A DNA stretch of 64,000 nucleotides, from NCBI RefSeq assembly GCF_008757455.1, contig NZ_VCMV01000021.1, positions 62,001 to 126,000 of the forward strand. Direction: 5' to 3'. Source of the stretch: Microvirga brassicacearum (GTDB lineage Bacteria; Pseudomonadota; Alphaproteobacteria; Rhizobiales; Beijerinckiaceae). The notes beneath the pieces were generated by a model. That model ran no database searches. It was given only the letters and a program-made list of their open reading frames with translations, and was not told where the DNA came from. Below, piece by piece: positions 45,890 to 54,935 of this stretch (positions are counted from its first letter, which is position 1; each line of letters starts with the position of its first letter). The position numbers and the translations under genes are program-made.

Positions 45890-46672
45890 TTACTGGTTGC
45901 GGTTTCCGAACAGCGCGAGCAGGAACTGGAACATGTTGATGAAGTCCAGATACAGCGTCAGCGCGCCGAAGACCGAGACCTTGGCGGCCGCCTCGGTGTC
46001 GTAGTTGCCGTAGAGGTACATCTCCTTCAGCTTCTGCGTGTCGTAGGCGGTGAGGCCCGCGAAGATCAGAACGCCGATCACCGAGATGCCGAACTGCAGC
46101 ATGCTCGACGCCACGAAGATGTTGACGATCGACGCGATGATCAGGCCGACCACGCCCATGATGAGGAACGACCCCATCCCGGACAGGCTGCGGCTCGTGG
46201 TGTAGCCCCACAGCGACAGCGCACCGAAGGACGCCGCCGTGATGAAGAAGACCTGTACGACGCTTGCGCCCGTGTAGCGGATGAGAAGCGTCGAGAGCGA
46301 CGCGCCCATGACCGCCGCGAAGGCGAAGAACGTCATGCGAGCCGTCGCGGCCGACATCTTGTCCATGCGGAACGAGAACATGAAGATGAAGGCGAGCGGC
46401 GCCAAAGCCACGACCCACATCAGGGGCGTGGTGTAAAGCGTCCGGCCGAACGAGGTCAGATAGACGCTGCCCAATTGGGCGGCGGCTTGCGACGGATCGC
46501 TCGTGACAGCCAGCATGTTGACGCCCAGGGCGATCACGGCCGAAATGGCCAGGCCCAGGACCATGTTGTTGTAGACGCCGAGCATGAAGGCGCGAAGCCC
46601 CTGATCGACTTGCGCGGCCGACCGGGCAAAGCCGGTGCCGGCGGCGTATTGATTCTGCTCATACGGTTGCAT
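45890..46672 (-). CDS. Bax inhibitor-1/YccA family membrane protein
   Basis: A 260-residue inner-membrane protein with seven predicted helices after a soluble 30-residue N-terminus. Family features are AFMLGVYNNMVLGLAISAVIALG, GASLSTLLIRYTGASVVQVFFITAASFGALSLWGYTT and GLTAYDTQKLKEMY, whose aspartates gate a proton-dependent calcium leak in characterised members. Its transcript is bounded by a perfect 20-bp palindrome upstream and a strong terminator downstream, so it is a single-gene unit. Confidence 0.93.
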   Translation of the reverse strand: MQPYEQNQYAAGTGFARSAAQVDQGLRAFMLGVYNNMVLGLAISAVIALGVNMLAVTSDPSQAAAQLGSVYLTSFGRTLYTTPLMWVVALAPLAFIFMFSFRMDKMSAATARMTFFAFAAVMGASLSTLLIRYTGASVVQVFFITAASFGALSLWGYTTSRSLSGMGSFLIMGVVGLIIASIVNIFVASSMLQFGISVIGVLIFAGLTAYDTQKLKEMYLYGNYDTEAAAKVSVFGALTLYLDFINMFQFLLALFGNRNQ

Positions 46673-46712
46673 CGGAGCCCTTTCTCACGGTGTCCCGTTG
46701 TGTTCCCTCGAA

Positions 46713-46732
46713 AAGGTCGAGATCTCGACCTT
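46713..46732. promoter_or_regulatory. Perfect 20-bp palindrome upstream of the Bax1-type gene
   Basis: AAGGTCGAGATCTCGACCTT reads identically on both strands. It is centred about 50 bases before the gene's ATG and has no loop, so it suits a dimeric DNA-binding protein better than an RNA hairpin. No regulator gene is adjacent. Confidence 0.55.
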
Positions 46733-46894
46733 CGGTTGCCATCCTGATGGCCACGCCCGGAATATGAGATGTCGCGCACCGTTGCGCAAGGGGCAAGGTC
46801 AAGCTTCAAGCCCCGCAAGCAAGAACAGTGAAGTTTAAAATCGAGAGGGTAAATGCCGCGGGAGGGAGATGTTCTCTCCACCACGTGTCCCTCC

Positions 46895-49480
46895 TCAAAG
46901 ACTTCTCAAGTATTGGGCCGGTTTTTGACTCAGGATCCGCCATGTTCCGGCAAGCCCTAGACCAACCGTCACGAAAACGGCGAGAGCCGATGCAAGCAAC
47001 GCCCCCGATAGATCGAGCGCGAAGGTCAGATTCATCACCTGGGTGATGATGAGATACGCCGCGAGTGTGCCGGCGAGGAGCCCGAACACCGCACTGGCGG
47101 CGCCAAGAATTCCATATTCGAGCGCATAGGCCGAGAGCAGCCGCGTGCGGGTGGCGCCGAGGGTCTTCAACACCACCGCATCATAAAGCCGCGCCCTGTG
47201 ACCGGCCGCCAACGCACCGGCAAGAACCAGCAGGCTTGCAACGAGGGCGATCGAACTCGCGCCGCGGATCGCCATGACGAGTTGCGACACGATGTCGTTG
47301 ACGGCCTCCAGCGCGTCCTTCACCCGCACACTCGTTACCATCGGGAAGGTCTGCGCCGCCTGACGGAGAATCTGCGCGTCGGTCTTCGCGTCCGAGCCGT
47401 TTTGAAACGTCACGGTGGCGAGATGGGTGTGCGGCGCGCCCGCGAAGGCGTTGGGCGAGAACACCATGACGAAATTGATGCCGAGCGAGCGCCATTCCAC
47501 CTGCCGCAGATTGGCGATGGTGGCCGTGATGTTGCGGCCCAGAACGTTCACGGTGATGTCGTCGCCGAGGGAGAGGCCCAGGCCCTCGGCTACTTTCGAT
47601 TCGAAGGAGACCAGCGGTTTGCCGCGATAATCCGCCGGCCACCACTCGCCCGCGACGAGGCTCGAGCCTTCGGGGATCTTCGCCGCGTAGGTAATGCCGC
47701 GATCGCCATCGAGCACCCACGAGACCTCTTCGCTGGCGTTGACCTGGCTGACGGGAATGCCCCCCAGGGTGACGAGTCGTCCGCGCATCATCGGCACCCG
47801 TTCCACCTGCGCGCCGGGCGCTTCCTGCGTCAGGAACTTCTCGAAATCGTCGGCGCGCGCATTGGGAATGTCGAGGAAGAAGAAGCTCGGCGCGCGCTCC
47901 GGCAACGTCTGCCGGAGCTGGCGAGACAGATTGGTGTCGATCACCGCCAGCGTCACCAGCAGGGTGATGCCGAGGCCGAGCGACAGCACCAGCGAGGGCG
48001 TGAGCGCGCCCGGACGGTGGATGTTGGCGAGCGCCAGGCGCGGACCGGTCGAGCGCGGCCGCGGCAGGCGTCGGGCAAGCGCCATGATCCCGAGAGCGAC
48101 GAGCCGCAGAAGTGCAAAAGACGCGACCGCCGCACCGACGAACATCAGCGCAATCCGGCGGTCATAGGCGGCGAAGACCGCAAGCCCGACGAGGGCCGTG
48201 ACAGTGAGGGCCAGCGCGACAAGGTAGCGCTTGCGCGGCCAAGCCCGCCCGGGTTCGATCTGGTCGCGAAAAAGACCCGAGACCGGAATATCATGGGCGC
48301 GACCCAGCGGCCCGAGCGCGAAGACGAGTGCCGTCAGGAGGCCATACAGAAGCGCGATCCCGAGTTGACCCCAGGCGAGCGTCGGTTCGATGGGTATCGG
48401 CAGCAGGTGGCCGAAGAGGGCCGTGACGATGAATGGAAGCGCGCCGCCGACGACAAGCCCGATGACGATCCCGATGGCCGCCATCGCCATGACCTGCGTC
48501 AGGTAGAGCGCCACCACCTGCCCACCCGGGGCGCCGAGGCTTTTCAGGGTGGCGATGGAAGCGCGCTTGCGGTCGACGAACCCGCGCACCGCATTGGCGA
48601 CGCCGACCCCGCCGACGAGAAGGGCGGTCAGGCCGACGAGGGTGAGGAACTGGGTAAATCGCTCGATATTCTTGGCGAAGCGCGGATCGGCGTTCATGCG
48701 GGTGCGGATGCTCCAGCCGGCTTCGGGCAGCACCCGGCCGGCCTCCGCCTCGATCCGCGTCAAGCCGTCTTCCGTTGCGAGGGCGGGCGGCAGGATCAGG
48801 CGGTAGGTCCAGCGCACCAGGCTGCCGGGCTGCACGAGACCGGTTGCCGCGAGCGCATCCTGCGAAACGAGAAGGCGCGGCCCAAGGCCGATGCCGCTCG
48901 CAATCTTGTCGGGTTCCGACCGGAGACTGGCGCGAAATTCGATGGTGGCGTCCCCGACGGTGACCCGGTCGCCCACCTTCATGTCGAGACGGGCAAGCAG
49001 CACCGGGTCGGCCGCCGCGCCAAAGGCGCCATTGCGTTCCGCCAGAAGATCGACTGGTGCCAGTTGCGGATCGGTCTCCAGCACGCCGACGGCCGGATAG
49101 GAGCCATCGACGGCTTTCAGTTCGACCAGCGCCGAACCCTTGTCGCCCGCAATCGCCATGGCGCGCAGGCCCGCCACGGTCCCGACCTGCCCGGCGCGGG
49201 CCAGAAAGGCGCGCTCGGCCGGGTTGGCTTCCCGTTGCAGCAGCGAAAACGCCATGTCGCCGCCGAGGATCCGCCGGCCTTCATGCCCGATGCCCTCGGT
49301 GAGCGAGCGCGACAGCGACGAGACGCCCGCAATGGCGGCGACCCCGAGCGCAATGCAGGCGAGGAAAATGCCAAAGCCCTGCAAGCCGCTGCGCAACTCG
49401 CGGAAGGCAAGCCGCAGGATCAAGGGCGAGGCGGGCAAGCGCCTGGGGCGCGGGTGGGGTCGGGAAAGCGTGCCGTGCAT
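46895..49480 (-). CDS. ABC transporter permease, YbbP-like with two FtsX domains
   Basis: An 861-residue inner-membrane protein of the MacB/FtsX-type VII superfamily. The layout is one N-terminal helix (about 35-55), a periplasmic domain, helices at about 265-400 forming the first FtsX unit, a second periplasmic domain (about 500-730) and a last FtsX unit (about 745-850). FRELRSGLQGFGIFLACIALGVAAIAGVSSL is typical of YbbP. It pairs with the ATPase immediately upstream. E. coli ybbA-ybbP is likewise divergent from tesA, and such systems are thought to move hydrophobic compounds from the inner membrane. Confidence 0.92.
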   Translation of the reverse strand: MHGTLSRPHPRPRRLPASPLILRLAFRELRSGLQGFGIFLACIALGVAAIAGVSSLSRSLTEGIGHEGRRILGGDMAFSLLQREANPAERAFLARAGQVGTVAGLRAMAIAGDKGSALVELKAVDGSYPAVGVLETDPQLAPVDLLAERNGAFGAAADPVLLARLDMKVGDRVTVGDATIEFRASLRSEPDKIASGIGLGPRLLVSQDALAATGLVQPGSLVRWTYRLILPPALATEDGLTRIEAEAGRVLPEAGWSIRTRMNADPRFAKNIERFTQFLTLVGLTALLVGGVGVANAVRGFVDRKRASIATLKSLGAPGGQVVALYLTQVMAMAAIGIVIGLVVGGALPFIVTALFGHLLPIPIEPTLAWGQLGIALLYGLLTALVFALGPLGRAHDIPVSGLFRDQIEPGRAWPRKRYLVALALTVTALVGLAVFAAYDRRIALMFVGAAVASFALLRLVALGIMALARRLPRPRSTGPRLALANIHRPGALTPSLVLSLGLGITLLVTLAVIDTNLSRQLRQTLPERAPSFFFLDIPNARADDFEKFLTQEAPGAQVERVPMMRGRLVTLGGIPVSQVNASEEVSWVLDGDRGITYAAKIPEGSSLVAGEWWPADYRGKPLVSFESKVAEGLGLSLGDDITVNVLGRNITATIANLRQVEWRSLGINFVMVFSPNAFAGAPHTHLATVTFQNGSDAKTDAQILRQAAQTFPMVTSVRVKDALEAVNDIVSQLVMAIRGASSIALVASLLVLAGALAAGHRARLYDAVVLKTLGATRTRLLSAYALEYGILGAASAVFGLLAGTLAAYLIITQVMNLTFALDLSGALLASALAVFVTVGLGLAGTWRILSQKPAQYLRSL

Positions 49481-49488
49481 GATCGCCT

Positions 49489-50181
49489 CTAAGCCGAGAC
49501 CGAGGTCGGATCGGCCTCGATGCGGCCGGAGCGCAGCCGCACCGTCCGGTCGCAGAGGCGGGCGAGATTGAGATCGTGGGTGACGAGGACGAGGGTCGCG
49601 CCGCGATCGCGCTTGAGCGCGAACAGCAGGTCGATGATCGATTGCCCGGTCGCCTCGTCGAGATTGCCCGTCGGCTCATCGGCCACCAGAATGGCCGGGT
49701 TGGGCACGATGGCGCGGGCGATCGCGACCCGCTGCTGTTCGCCGCCCGAGAGTTGCGCTGGATAATGGTGCAGCCGGTGCCCCAATCCCACCGCCTGCAA
49801 TTCCGCCTCGGCGCGTTCGAATGCCTCCCCATTCCCGGCGAGCTCGAGCGGCAGCGCGACATTTTCGAGCGCCGTCATGGTGGGCACGAGATGGAAGGAC
49901 TGGAACACGATGCCGATGCGGCGGCCGCGAAAGCGCGCCAGCGCGTCCTCATCGAGGGCGGCGAGATCGGTCCCTTCGACGATGATCCGGCCGCTATCCG
50001 GGCGCTCCAGTCCGGCCATGGTCATGAGAAGCGTCGATTTGCCCGAGCCCGACGGCCCGACGAGGCCAACCGCATCACCCGGCGCGATATCGAGGGTCAG
50101 GCCCTTCAGGATGTGCACCCGGGCCGCACCGCGTCCGAGGCTCAAATCGACATCGTGCAGCGAAATGGCCTTGTCCTGCAT
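49489..50181 (-). CDS. ABC transporter ATP-binding protein, YbbA-like
   Basis: A 230-residue ATPase of the LolD/MacB group. Walker A is GPSGSGKSTLL, the Q-loop IVFQSFHLVPTMTALENVALPLEL, the signature LSGGEQQRVAIARA, Walker B ILVADEPTGNLD, and the H-loop LVTHDLNLA. It drives the YbbP-like permease whose gene starts eight bases after its stop. The esterase gene is divergent across about 100 bases. Confidence 0.94.
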   Translation of the reverse strand: MQDKAISLHDVDLSLGRGAARVHILKGLTLDIAPGDAVGLVGPSGSGKSTLLMTMAGLERPDSGRIIVEGTDLAALDEDALARFRGRRIGIVFQSFHLVPTMTALENVALPLELAGNGEAFERAEAELQAVGLGHRLHHYPAQLSGGEQQRVAIARAIVPNPAILVADEPTGNLDEATGQSIIDLLFALKRDRGATLVLVTHDLNLARLCDRTVRLRSGRIEADPTSVSA

Positions 50182-50203
50182 GCCCGGTCACCCGATCTGT
50201 TGG

Positions 50204-50257
50204 AAGTTCGATTAGAATTGAAAGTTCGACAAAAGAAGTCCGGCAAAATTCCGCCGG
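50204..50257. promoter_or_regulatory. Repeats in the divergent ybbA-tesA promoter region
   Basis: Two direct copies of AAGTTCGA (50204-50211, 50222-50229) lie 18 bases apart, about two helical turns. An inverted repeat CCGGC/GCCGG (50240-50257) follows. Either could bind a regulator shared by the divergent genes. Both are short and could be chance. Confidence 0.3.
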
Positions 50258-50287
50258 CCCAGTCCGAAGCATATGGGAAGCCATTTG

Positions 50288-50950
50288 ATGAAGCGCCAAT
50301 CAGGCCCATTCATGACGATCATTTTTGCGTGTGCGGCCATTCTCGCCTCCGCGCTGCCAGGCACCGGATCGGCCTTCGCGCAAGGCAAACCGCTCACGAT
50401 CGTGGTGCTGGGCGACAGCCTGAGCGCGGGTTACGGCCTGCCGGCCGAAGCCGCATTTCCGGCGGTGCTGGAAAAGTCGCTCAAGGCCCGGGGCCATCAT
50501 GTGCAGATCGTCAATGCGGGCGTCTCCGGCGACACTGCCTCGGCCGGCCTCGACCGGCTCGACTGGTCGGTGCCCGAGGGCACGGACGGCGTCATCGTGG
50601 AACTTGGCGCCAACGATATGCTGCGCGGGCTCGATCCCGCGGTGCCGCGCCGGGCCATCGAGACCATCGTCGAGCGGCTGAAGGCGCGCGGCATTCCGGT
50701 GATGCTCGCAGGCATGCTTGCGTCGCCCAATCTCGGGGCGGATTACGGCCGGCAATTCGACGGGCTCTATCGGGACATTGCGAAGAAGCACGACGTTGTG
50801 CTCTATCGGTTTTTCCTGGACGGGGTCGCGGGCGAGACCAACCTCAATCTGCCCGACGGCCTTCATCCGACGGCCGCGGGAGTTGGGGTGATCGTGTCGC
50901 GTATCCTGCCCACGGTCGAGACCTTTCTCGCAAGCCTTCCCAAACGCTGA
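50288..50950 (+). CDS. tesA: Arylesterase / lysophospholipase TesA-type (SGNH hydrolase)
   Basis: A 220-residue periplasmic esterase. A signal peptide (about 1-31, ending GSAFAQG) precedes the SGNH blocks: GDSLSAGYGLP with nucleophile Ser, NAGVSGDTASAG, GANDMLRGLDP and DGLHPTAAG with the Asp-His pair. It hydrolyses thioesters, aryl esters or lysophospholipids. ATG 50288 fits the signal peptide; ATG 50273 is an alternative. Its divergence from YbbA/YbbP suggests a shared job in handling hydrophobic acyl compounds. Confidence 0.92.
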   Translation: MKRQSGPFMTIIFACAAILASALPGTGSAFAQGKPLTIVVLGDSLSAGYGLPAEAAFPAVLEKSLKARGHHVQIVNAGVSGDTASAGLDRLDWSVPEGTDGVIVELGANDMLRGLDPAVPRRAIETIVERLKARGIPVMLAGMLASPNLGADYGRQFDGLYRDIAKKHDVVLYRFFLDGVAGETNLNLPDGLHPTAAGVGVIVSRILPTVETFLASLPKR

Positions 50951-51017
50951 TATCCGTCAGCACCTTCACCTTGACTGAAACGCGGAAGAACCAAGCCTTT
51001 CGCGAGGAGCCTTATCG

Positions 51018-52061
51018 ATGGAATATCGCCGTCTCGGCCGCACCGATCTGAATGTCAGCCTCATCTGCCTCGGCACCATGACCTGGGGCCAGCAGAACAC
51101 CGAGGCCGAGGGCCACGCCCAGTTGGATTACGCCCTCGATCAAGGCATCAACTTCATCGACACGGCCGAGATGTATTCGATTCCGCCGCGGCGGGAGACG
51201 CAAGGCTCGACCGAGCGCATCATCGGTTCGTGGTTCAAGGCGCGGGGCAACCGCGACAAGGTCATCCTGGCATCGAAAGTCGTCGGCCGCTCGGCCAATG
51301 ACTGGTTCCGGGACGACGGCTCGACCACCGAATTGTCTCGCGCGCAAATCGAGGAAGCGATCGACAAGAGCCTCAAGCGGCTCCAGACCGACTATCTCGA
51401 TCTCTACCAGATCCACTTTCCCGACCGGCCCATGCCGTGGGGCTCGAATCCCACCATCTTTCGCGTCGAAGAGGGACCTTCCCACCCGATCGAAGAAACG
51501 CTTCACATCATGGGCGACCTCGTGAAGGCCGGTAAAATCAGGCATTTCGGCCTCTCCAACGAGAGCGCGTGGGGAACCATGACGTTCCTGAAGCACGGCG
51601 AGGCTCGTCGCCTGCCGCGCGTGCAATCGGTGCAGAACGCCTACAACCTCCTCAACCGCACCTACGAGGTCGCGCTTGCGGAAATCAGCACGCGGGAGCA
51701 GGTCAGCCTGTTGGCATATTCGCCTCTGGCGCAGGGCTACCTGACGGGCAAATACCTCGACGGCGCCCGGCCGGCAGGAGCGCGCACGACGCTGTTCGAG
51801 CGCGGCCAGCGCTACGAGAATCCCGTCGCCGAGCAGGCCGTTCGCAAATATCTCGCGCTCGCCCGCGAATTCGATCTCGACCCGGCCCAGATGGCGATCG
51901 CCTTCGTTAACTCGCGACCCTTCGTGACCGCCAACATCATCGGCGCCACATCGATGGATCAGCTGAAAGCGGATATCGCCGCCCTCGGGGTGAAGATCTC
52001 GCCCGAGCTCGAGGCACGCATCAACACGATCCACGTCGAGCATTGCAATCCGTGCCCTTAG
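51018..52061 (+). CDS. Aldo/keto reductase, Tas-like
   Basis: A 347-residue NADPH-dependent TIM-barrel reductase. Catalytic tetrad regions are FIDTAEMYSIPPR (Asp, Tyr), ILASKVVG (Lys) and LYQIHFPDRPMPWG (His). YHRTYEVALAEISTREQ-like and IIGATSMDQLKADIAAL segments match the Tas subgroup of the family. The substrate is unknown. ATG 51018 follows GCGAGGAGCC. An intergenic repeat overlaps its stop codon. Confidence 0.92.
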   Translation: MEYRRLGRTDLNVSLICLGTMTWGQQNTEAEGHAQLDYALDQGINFIDTAEMYSIPPRRETQGSTERIIGSWFKARGNRDKVILASKVVGRSANDWFRDDGSTTELSRAQIEEAIDKSLKRLQTDYLDLYQIHFPDRPMPWGSNPTIFRVEEGPSHPIEETLHIMGDLVKAGKIRHFGLSNESAWGTMTFLKHGEARRLPRVQSVQNAYNLLNRTYEVALAEISTREQVSLLAYSPLAQGYLTGKYLDGARPAGARTTLFERGQRYENPVAEQAVRKYLALAREFDLDPAQMAIAFVNSRPFVTANIIGATSMDQLKADIAALGVKISPELEARINTIHVEHCNPCP

Positions 52062-52160
52062 AGCCTGATCCGGCGAAGTGGACACCGGTTCGCCGAAAGA
52101 TCATGCGGCAAACAAAAGGATAGAGCCGGATCAGTTTCGAAGAAACTGAATCCGACTCTA
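52061..52160. repeat. RIME-like mosaic of two palindromes
   Basis: The first palindrome has CGGCGAA/TTCGCCG arms; the second runs from AGAGCCGGAT to ATCCGACTCT with AGTTTC/GAAACT inside. The pattern matches rhizobial mosaic intergenic elements and is related in style to the pair at 32772-32882. It begins at the last base of the aldo/keto reductase stop codon. Confidence 0.75.
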
Positions 52161-52280
52161 GGGCCGGCAATGCCGGGCCAGCACCAACCCGGCTGTTGAT
52201 CGTCGCAATCGCCACTTGTGGGGCCGGAGCCTTCGACCCCATGATCGCCCGAACGATCACGCGATGTCCGGGAGGTCCCC

Positions 52281-52817
52281 ATGCCACGCCTGTTCACCGG
52301 CATCGAGATTCCGGCAGAAATCGGCCAGGCGCTGGCCGCCTATCGCGGCGGTCTGCCGGGTGCGCGCTGGATCGATCCTGAATTCTATCACATCACCCTG
52401 CGCTTCATCGGCGACATCGACGAGCGGACCGCCCGCGAGGTCTATGCAATCCTCGGTGAAGCGCGCCAGCGCGAGCCGCTGAAGGTGACGATCGAGGGGC
52501 TCGACACCTTCGGGGGCGGGAAGCCGCGCGCCATCTTTGCCCGGGTGACGCCCACCCCCGAGATCGTGGATCTGCAAGCCGAGCAGGAGCGCCTGATGCG
52601 GCGGATCGGGCTTCCGCTGGAGGCCCGCAAATTCACCCCGCACGTGACGCTGGCCCGGCTGCGGGTCGCCTCCCCGCTGGACGTGGCCGATTATTTCGTC
52701 GCGCGCGGGCACTTTCCGAAACTCACCTTCACGGCGCCGCGAGTCGCATTGTTCTCGGCCAAGGATTCGGTCGGCGGCGGCCCCTATATCGTCGAGGCCG
52801 CCTACCCATTGGGGTGA
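52281..52817 (+). CDS. thpR: RNA 2',3'-cyclic phosphodiesterase (2H family)
   Basis: A 178-residue 2H-fold enzyme opening 2',3'-cyclic RNA ends. The two HxT motifs are YHITLRF (His37, Thr39) and FTPHVTLARL (His121, Thr123). The start MPRLFTGIEIPAEIG is typical. GGGAGG precedes ATG 52281. The following phosphatase frame begins at or near its stop, so they may be co-translated. Confidence 0.93.
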   Translation: MPRLFTGIEIPAEIGQALAAYRGGLPGARWIDPEFYHITLRFIGDIDERTAREVYAILGEARQREPLKVTIEGLDTFGGGKPRAIFARVTPTPEIVDLQAEQERLMRRIGLPLEARKFTPHVTLARLRVASPLDVADYFVARGHFPKLTFTAPRVALFSAKDSVGGGPYIVEAAYPLG

Positions 52818-52867
52818 TCTCGACGAAACGGCCAGGCTCCGTTACGACATTGCCCATGTCACTCCCC

Positions 52868-53458
52868 ATGTCATCACTGATCTTCGTCACTCATCCGGAA
52901 GTCGTCATCGACCCGCGCCAGCCCATTCCGGAATGGCCGCTTTCCGCGGTCGGGCGAGCGCGCATGAGCCGGTTTGCCGCGCTATTGGCAGGCCGTGACA
53001 TCGCCGCCGTCTATGCAAGCGGCGAGCGCAAGGCCATGGACGGGGCGGAGATCGTGGCCGATGCCCTCGGCTTGCCCTGGTGCACCGAGGAGGAGCTTGG
53101 GGAGAACGACCGCTCCTCCACCGGCTACATCGCACCGCCGGAATTCTGGCAGGTGGTCGACGAGTTCTTCGCGAACCCGACGCGGAGCATCCGCGGCTGG
53201 GAGCGCGCCATCGATGCGCAAACCCGCATCGTGAATGCCGTCCGGGAGATCGCCGGGAAGCACCCGGGGAGCGGCGATATCGTTATCGTCTCGCACGGCG
53301 GCGTCGGATGCCTGCTGACCGCTCATCTCCAGGGGGTGACGATCGGCCAGGAGACGCGACCCTCCCATCCCGGCGGCGGCTGTATTCTGGTGATGGACCG
53401 CGATCCGATTGCCCTCCGGCACGATTGGCGGACGATCGAGGACGGTCTTTCCCCATAA
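52868..53458 (+). CDS. Histidine-phosphatase-superfamily protein with altered RHG motif
   Basis: A 196-residue cytoplasmic protein with the phosphoglycerate-mutase-like fold. The first motif, normally RHGE, reads VTHPEVVID: the histidine stays but Arg becomes Thr and Gly becomes Pro. The second histidine block, VIVSHGGVG, and the mid-domain SGERKAMDGAEIVADALG are intact. The nucleophile is therefore present in a changed pocket, so substrate or activity may differ. The start is uncertain: ATG 52868 is used; ATG 52856 and a GTG at 52814 overlapping the thpR stop are possible. Confidence 0.8.
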   Translation: MSSLIFVTHPEVVIDPRQPIPEWPLSAVGRARMSRFAALLAGRDIAAVYASGERKAMDGAEIVADALGLPWCTEEELGENDRSSTGYIAPPEFWQVVDEFFANPTRSIRGWERAIDAQTRIVNAVREIAGKHPGSGDIVIVSHGGVGCLLTAHLQGVTIGQETRPSHPGGGCILVMDRDPIALRHDWRTIEDGLSP

Positions 53459-53554
53459 ACGCTTGCATCGACGGACGGCCGGTGGGAAGAGCCTTGGGCG
53501 GCGGGAAGAGCGCCCCATACGTGCTCGCGCCACGGTCGGCTTCAAGGCACGGAT

Positions 53555-54559
53555 ATGAACAGAACGCGTATCGCGCAGCTTGCGCCCGGAATCGCCCTGT
53601 GCGCGGTCCTGTCGGCCCTCGCCGTGGGTCTGCAGATGCTCGAAGAGCACTGGACCGGAAAGCCCTATCTCGAAGCTCTGGTGATCGCGATTCTCCTCGG
53701 GACCGTCTTGCGGACCGCCTGGACTCCCGGTGAGCACTTCGCACATGGCATCGGTTTCTCGGCCAGAACGCTGCTCGAGGTCGCCGTGATGCTGCTCGGC
53801 GCGTCCATCAGCTTTCAGGCGGTGATGCAGGCCGGCCCCGCCTTGCTGGTGGGGATCGCCGCCGTCGTCGCCGTTGCCATCTGCGCTAGCTATGGCCTTT
53901 GCCGCTTCGTCGGGTTGCCGAAACGCATGGCGGTTCTGGTCGCGTGCGGAAACTCGATCTGCGGCAATTCCGCCATCGCCGCCGTGGCGCCGGTGATCGG
54001 CGCAAAGCCCGAGGATATCGCCTCGTCGATTGCCTTCACGGCGATTCTCGGCGTGATCGTCGTCCTGGGGCTGCCGCTGCTCGTGCCGATGCTCGGATTG
54101 TCGGAGATCCAATATGGCGTGCTCGCGGGTTTGACCGTTTATGCGGTGCCGCAGGTGCTCGCCGCCACATTGCCGGTCGGCCTCGTCAGCACGCAAATCG
54201 GCACGCTGGTGAAACTCGTCCGCGTGCTGATGCTGGGGCCGGTCGTGCTCGGCCTCTCGCTCGCCGTCGGCCGCTCGTCGCGCGGATTGTCGCTCAGTCG
54301 CCTCGTGCCATGGTTCATCGTCGGGTTTCTGCTGCTGGCAGCCCTTAGGTCCGCCGGGCTGATCCCGGACATGATTCTCGGCGCGATTCTGCCGATCGCC
54401 ACCGCACTGACGATCATCTCCATGGCGGCGCTCGGCCTCGGGGTCGACTTGAAGGTGCTAGCCCGGGTGGGCGGGCGCGTCACGCTCGCCGTCACCCTGT
54501 CGCTCATCGTCCTGATCGCCATCAGCCTCGGGTTGATTCGCCTGCTCGGGCTTGCCTGA
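53555..54559 (+). CDS. YeiH-family putative sulfate exporter
   Basis: A 334-residue inner-membrane protein with about ten helices and the family signature VACGNSICGNSAIAAVAPVIGAKPEDIASSIAFTA. GLTVYAVPQVLAATLPVG and the C-terminal ALGLGVDLKVLARVGGR are also characteristic. Members are annotated as putative sulfate exporters, without firm proof. A 96-base gap separates it from the phosphatase gene, and the pterin dehydratase follows in the same direction. Confidence 0.92.
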   Translation: MNRTRIAQLAPGIALCAVLSALAVGLQMLEEHWTGKPYLEALVIAILLGTVLRTAWTPGEHFAHGIGFSARTLLEVAVMLLGASISFQAVMQAGPALLVGIAAVVAVAICASYGLCRFVGLPKRMAVLVACGNSICGNSAIAAVAPVIGAKPEDIASSIAFTAILGVIVVLGLPLLVPMLGLSEIQYGVLAGLTVYAVPQVLAATLPVGLVSTQIGTLVKLVRVLMLGPVVLGLSLAVGRSSRGLSLSRLVPWFIVGFLLLAALRSAGLIPDMILGAILPIATALTIISMAALGLGVDLKVLARVGGRVTLAVTLSLIVLIAISLGLIRLLGLA

Positions 54560-54628
54560 GCTGCACTTGAAATCGCGCCTCGCGGCGACATGACCCTTTC
54601 GGGCAACGCACCAACCGAGGGTTTTTCA

Positions 54629-54934
54629 ATGCCAAGGCTAACCGACGAGGAACGCGCCGAGATGCTGCCGGCGTTGGAGGGCTGGGCGCTTGTCGAAGGC
54701 CGCGACGCGATTCACAAGACCTTCGTGTTCGGGGATTTCAACGAGGCGTTCGGCTGGATGACGCGCGTCGCCATCGCGGCGGAGAAGCGCAATCATCACC
54801 CCGAATGGTCCAACACCTACCGGAGGGTCGAGGTGACGCTCACGACCCATGCGGCCAAGGGGCTGACGCGAAATGACGTCGAACTGGCGCAGGACATGGA
54901 CCGTTTCGCCGCCGGAATGTCTCAGCGCCGCTGA
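54629..54934 (+). CDS. phhB: Pterin-4a-carbinolamine dehydratase
   Basis: A 101-residue cytoplasmic enzyme recycling tetrahydrobiopterin by dehydrating 4a-hydroxy-pterin. The active-site signature is EKRNHHPEWSNTYRRVEVTLTTHAAKGLT, with the catalytic histidines. No aromatic amino acid hydroxylase gene lies nearby, so a role in molybdopterin or general pterin metabolism is also possible. ATG 54629 with GAGGG upstream gives the normal length; the frame extends 13 codons further. It converges on the SDR gene with a one-base gap. Confidence 0.93.
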   Translation: MPRLTDEERAEMLPALEGWALVEGRDAIHKTFVFGDFNEAFGWMTRVAIAAEKRNHHPEWSNTYRRVEVTLTTHAAKGLTRNDVELAQDMDRFAAGMSQRR

Positions 54935-54935
54935 C

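Noticed and set aside
47198..49492. A 764-codon plus-strand frame antisense to the YbbP-like gene
   Set aside because: Extremely charged, low-complexity product typical of antisense frames in GC-rich DNA; no ribosome-binding site.
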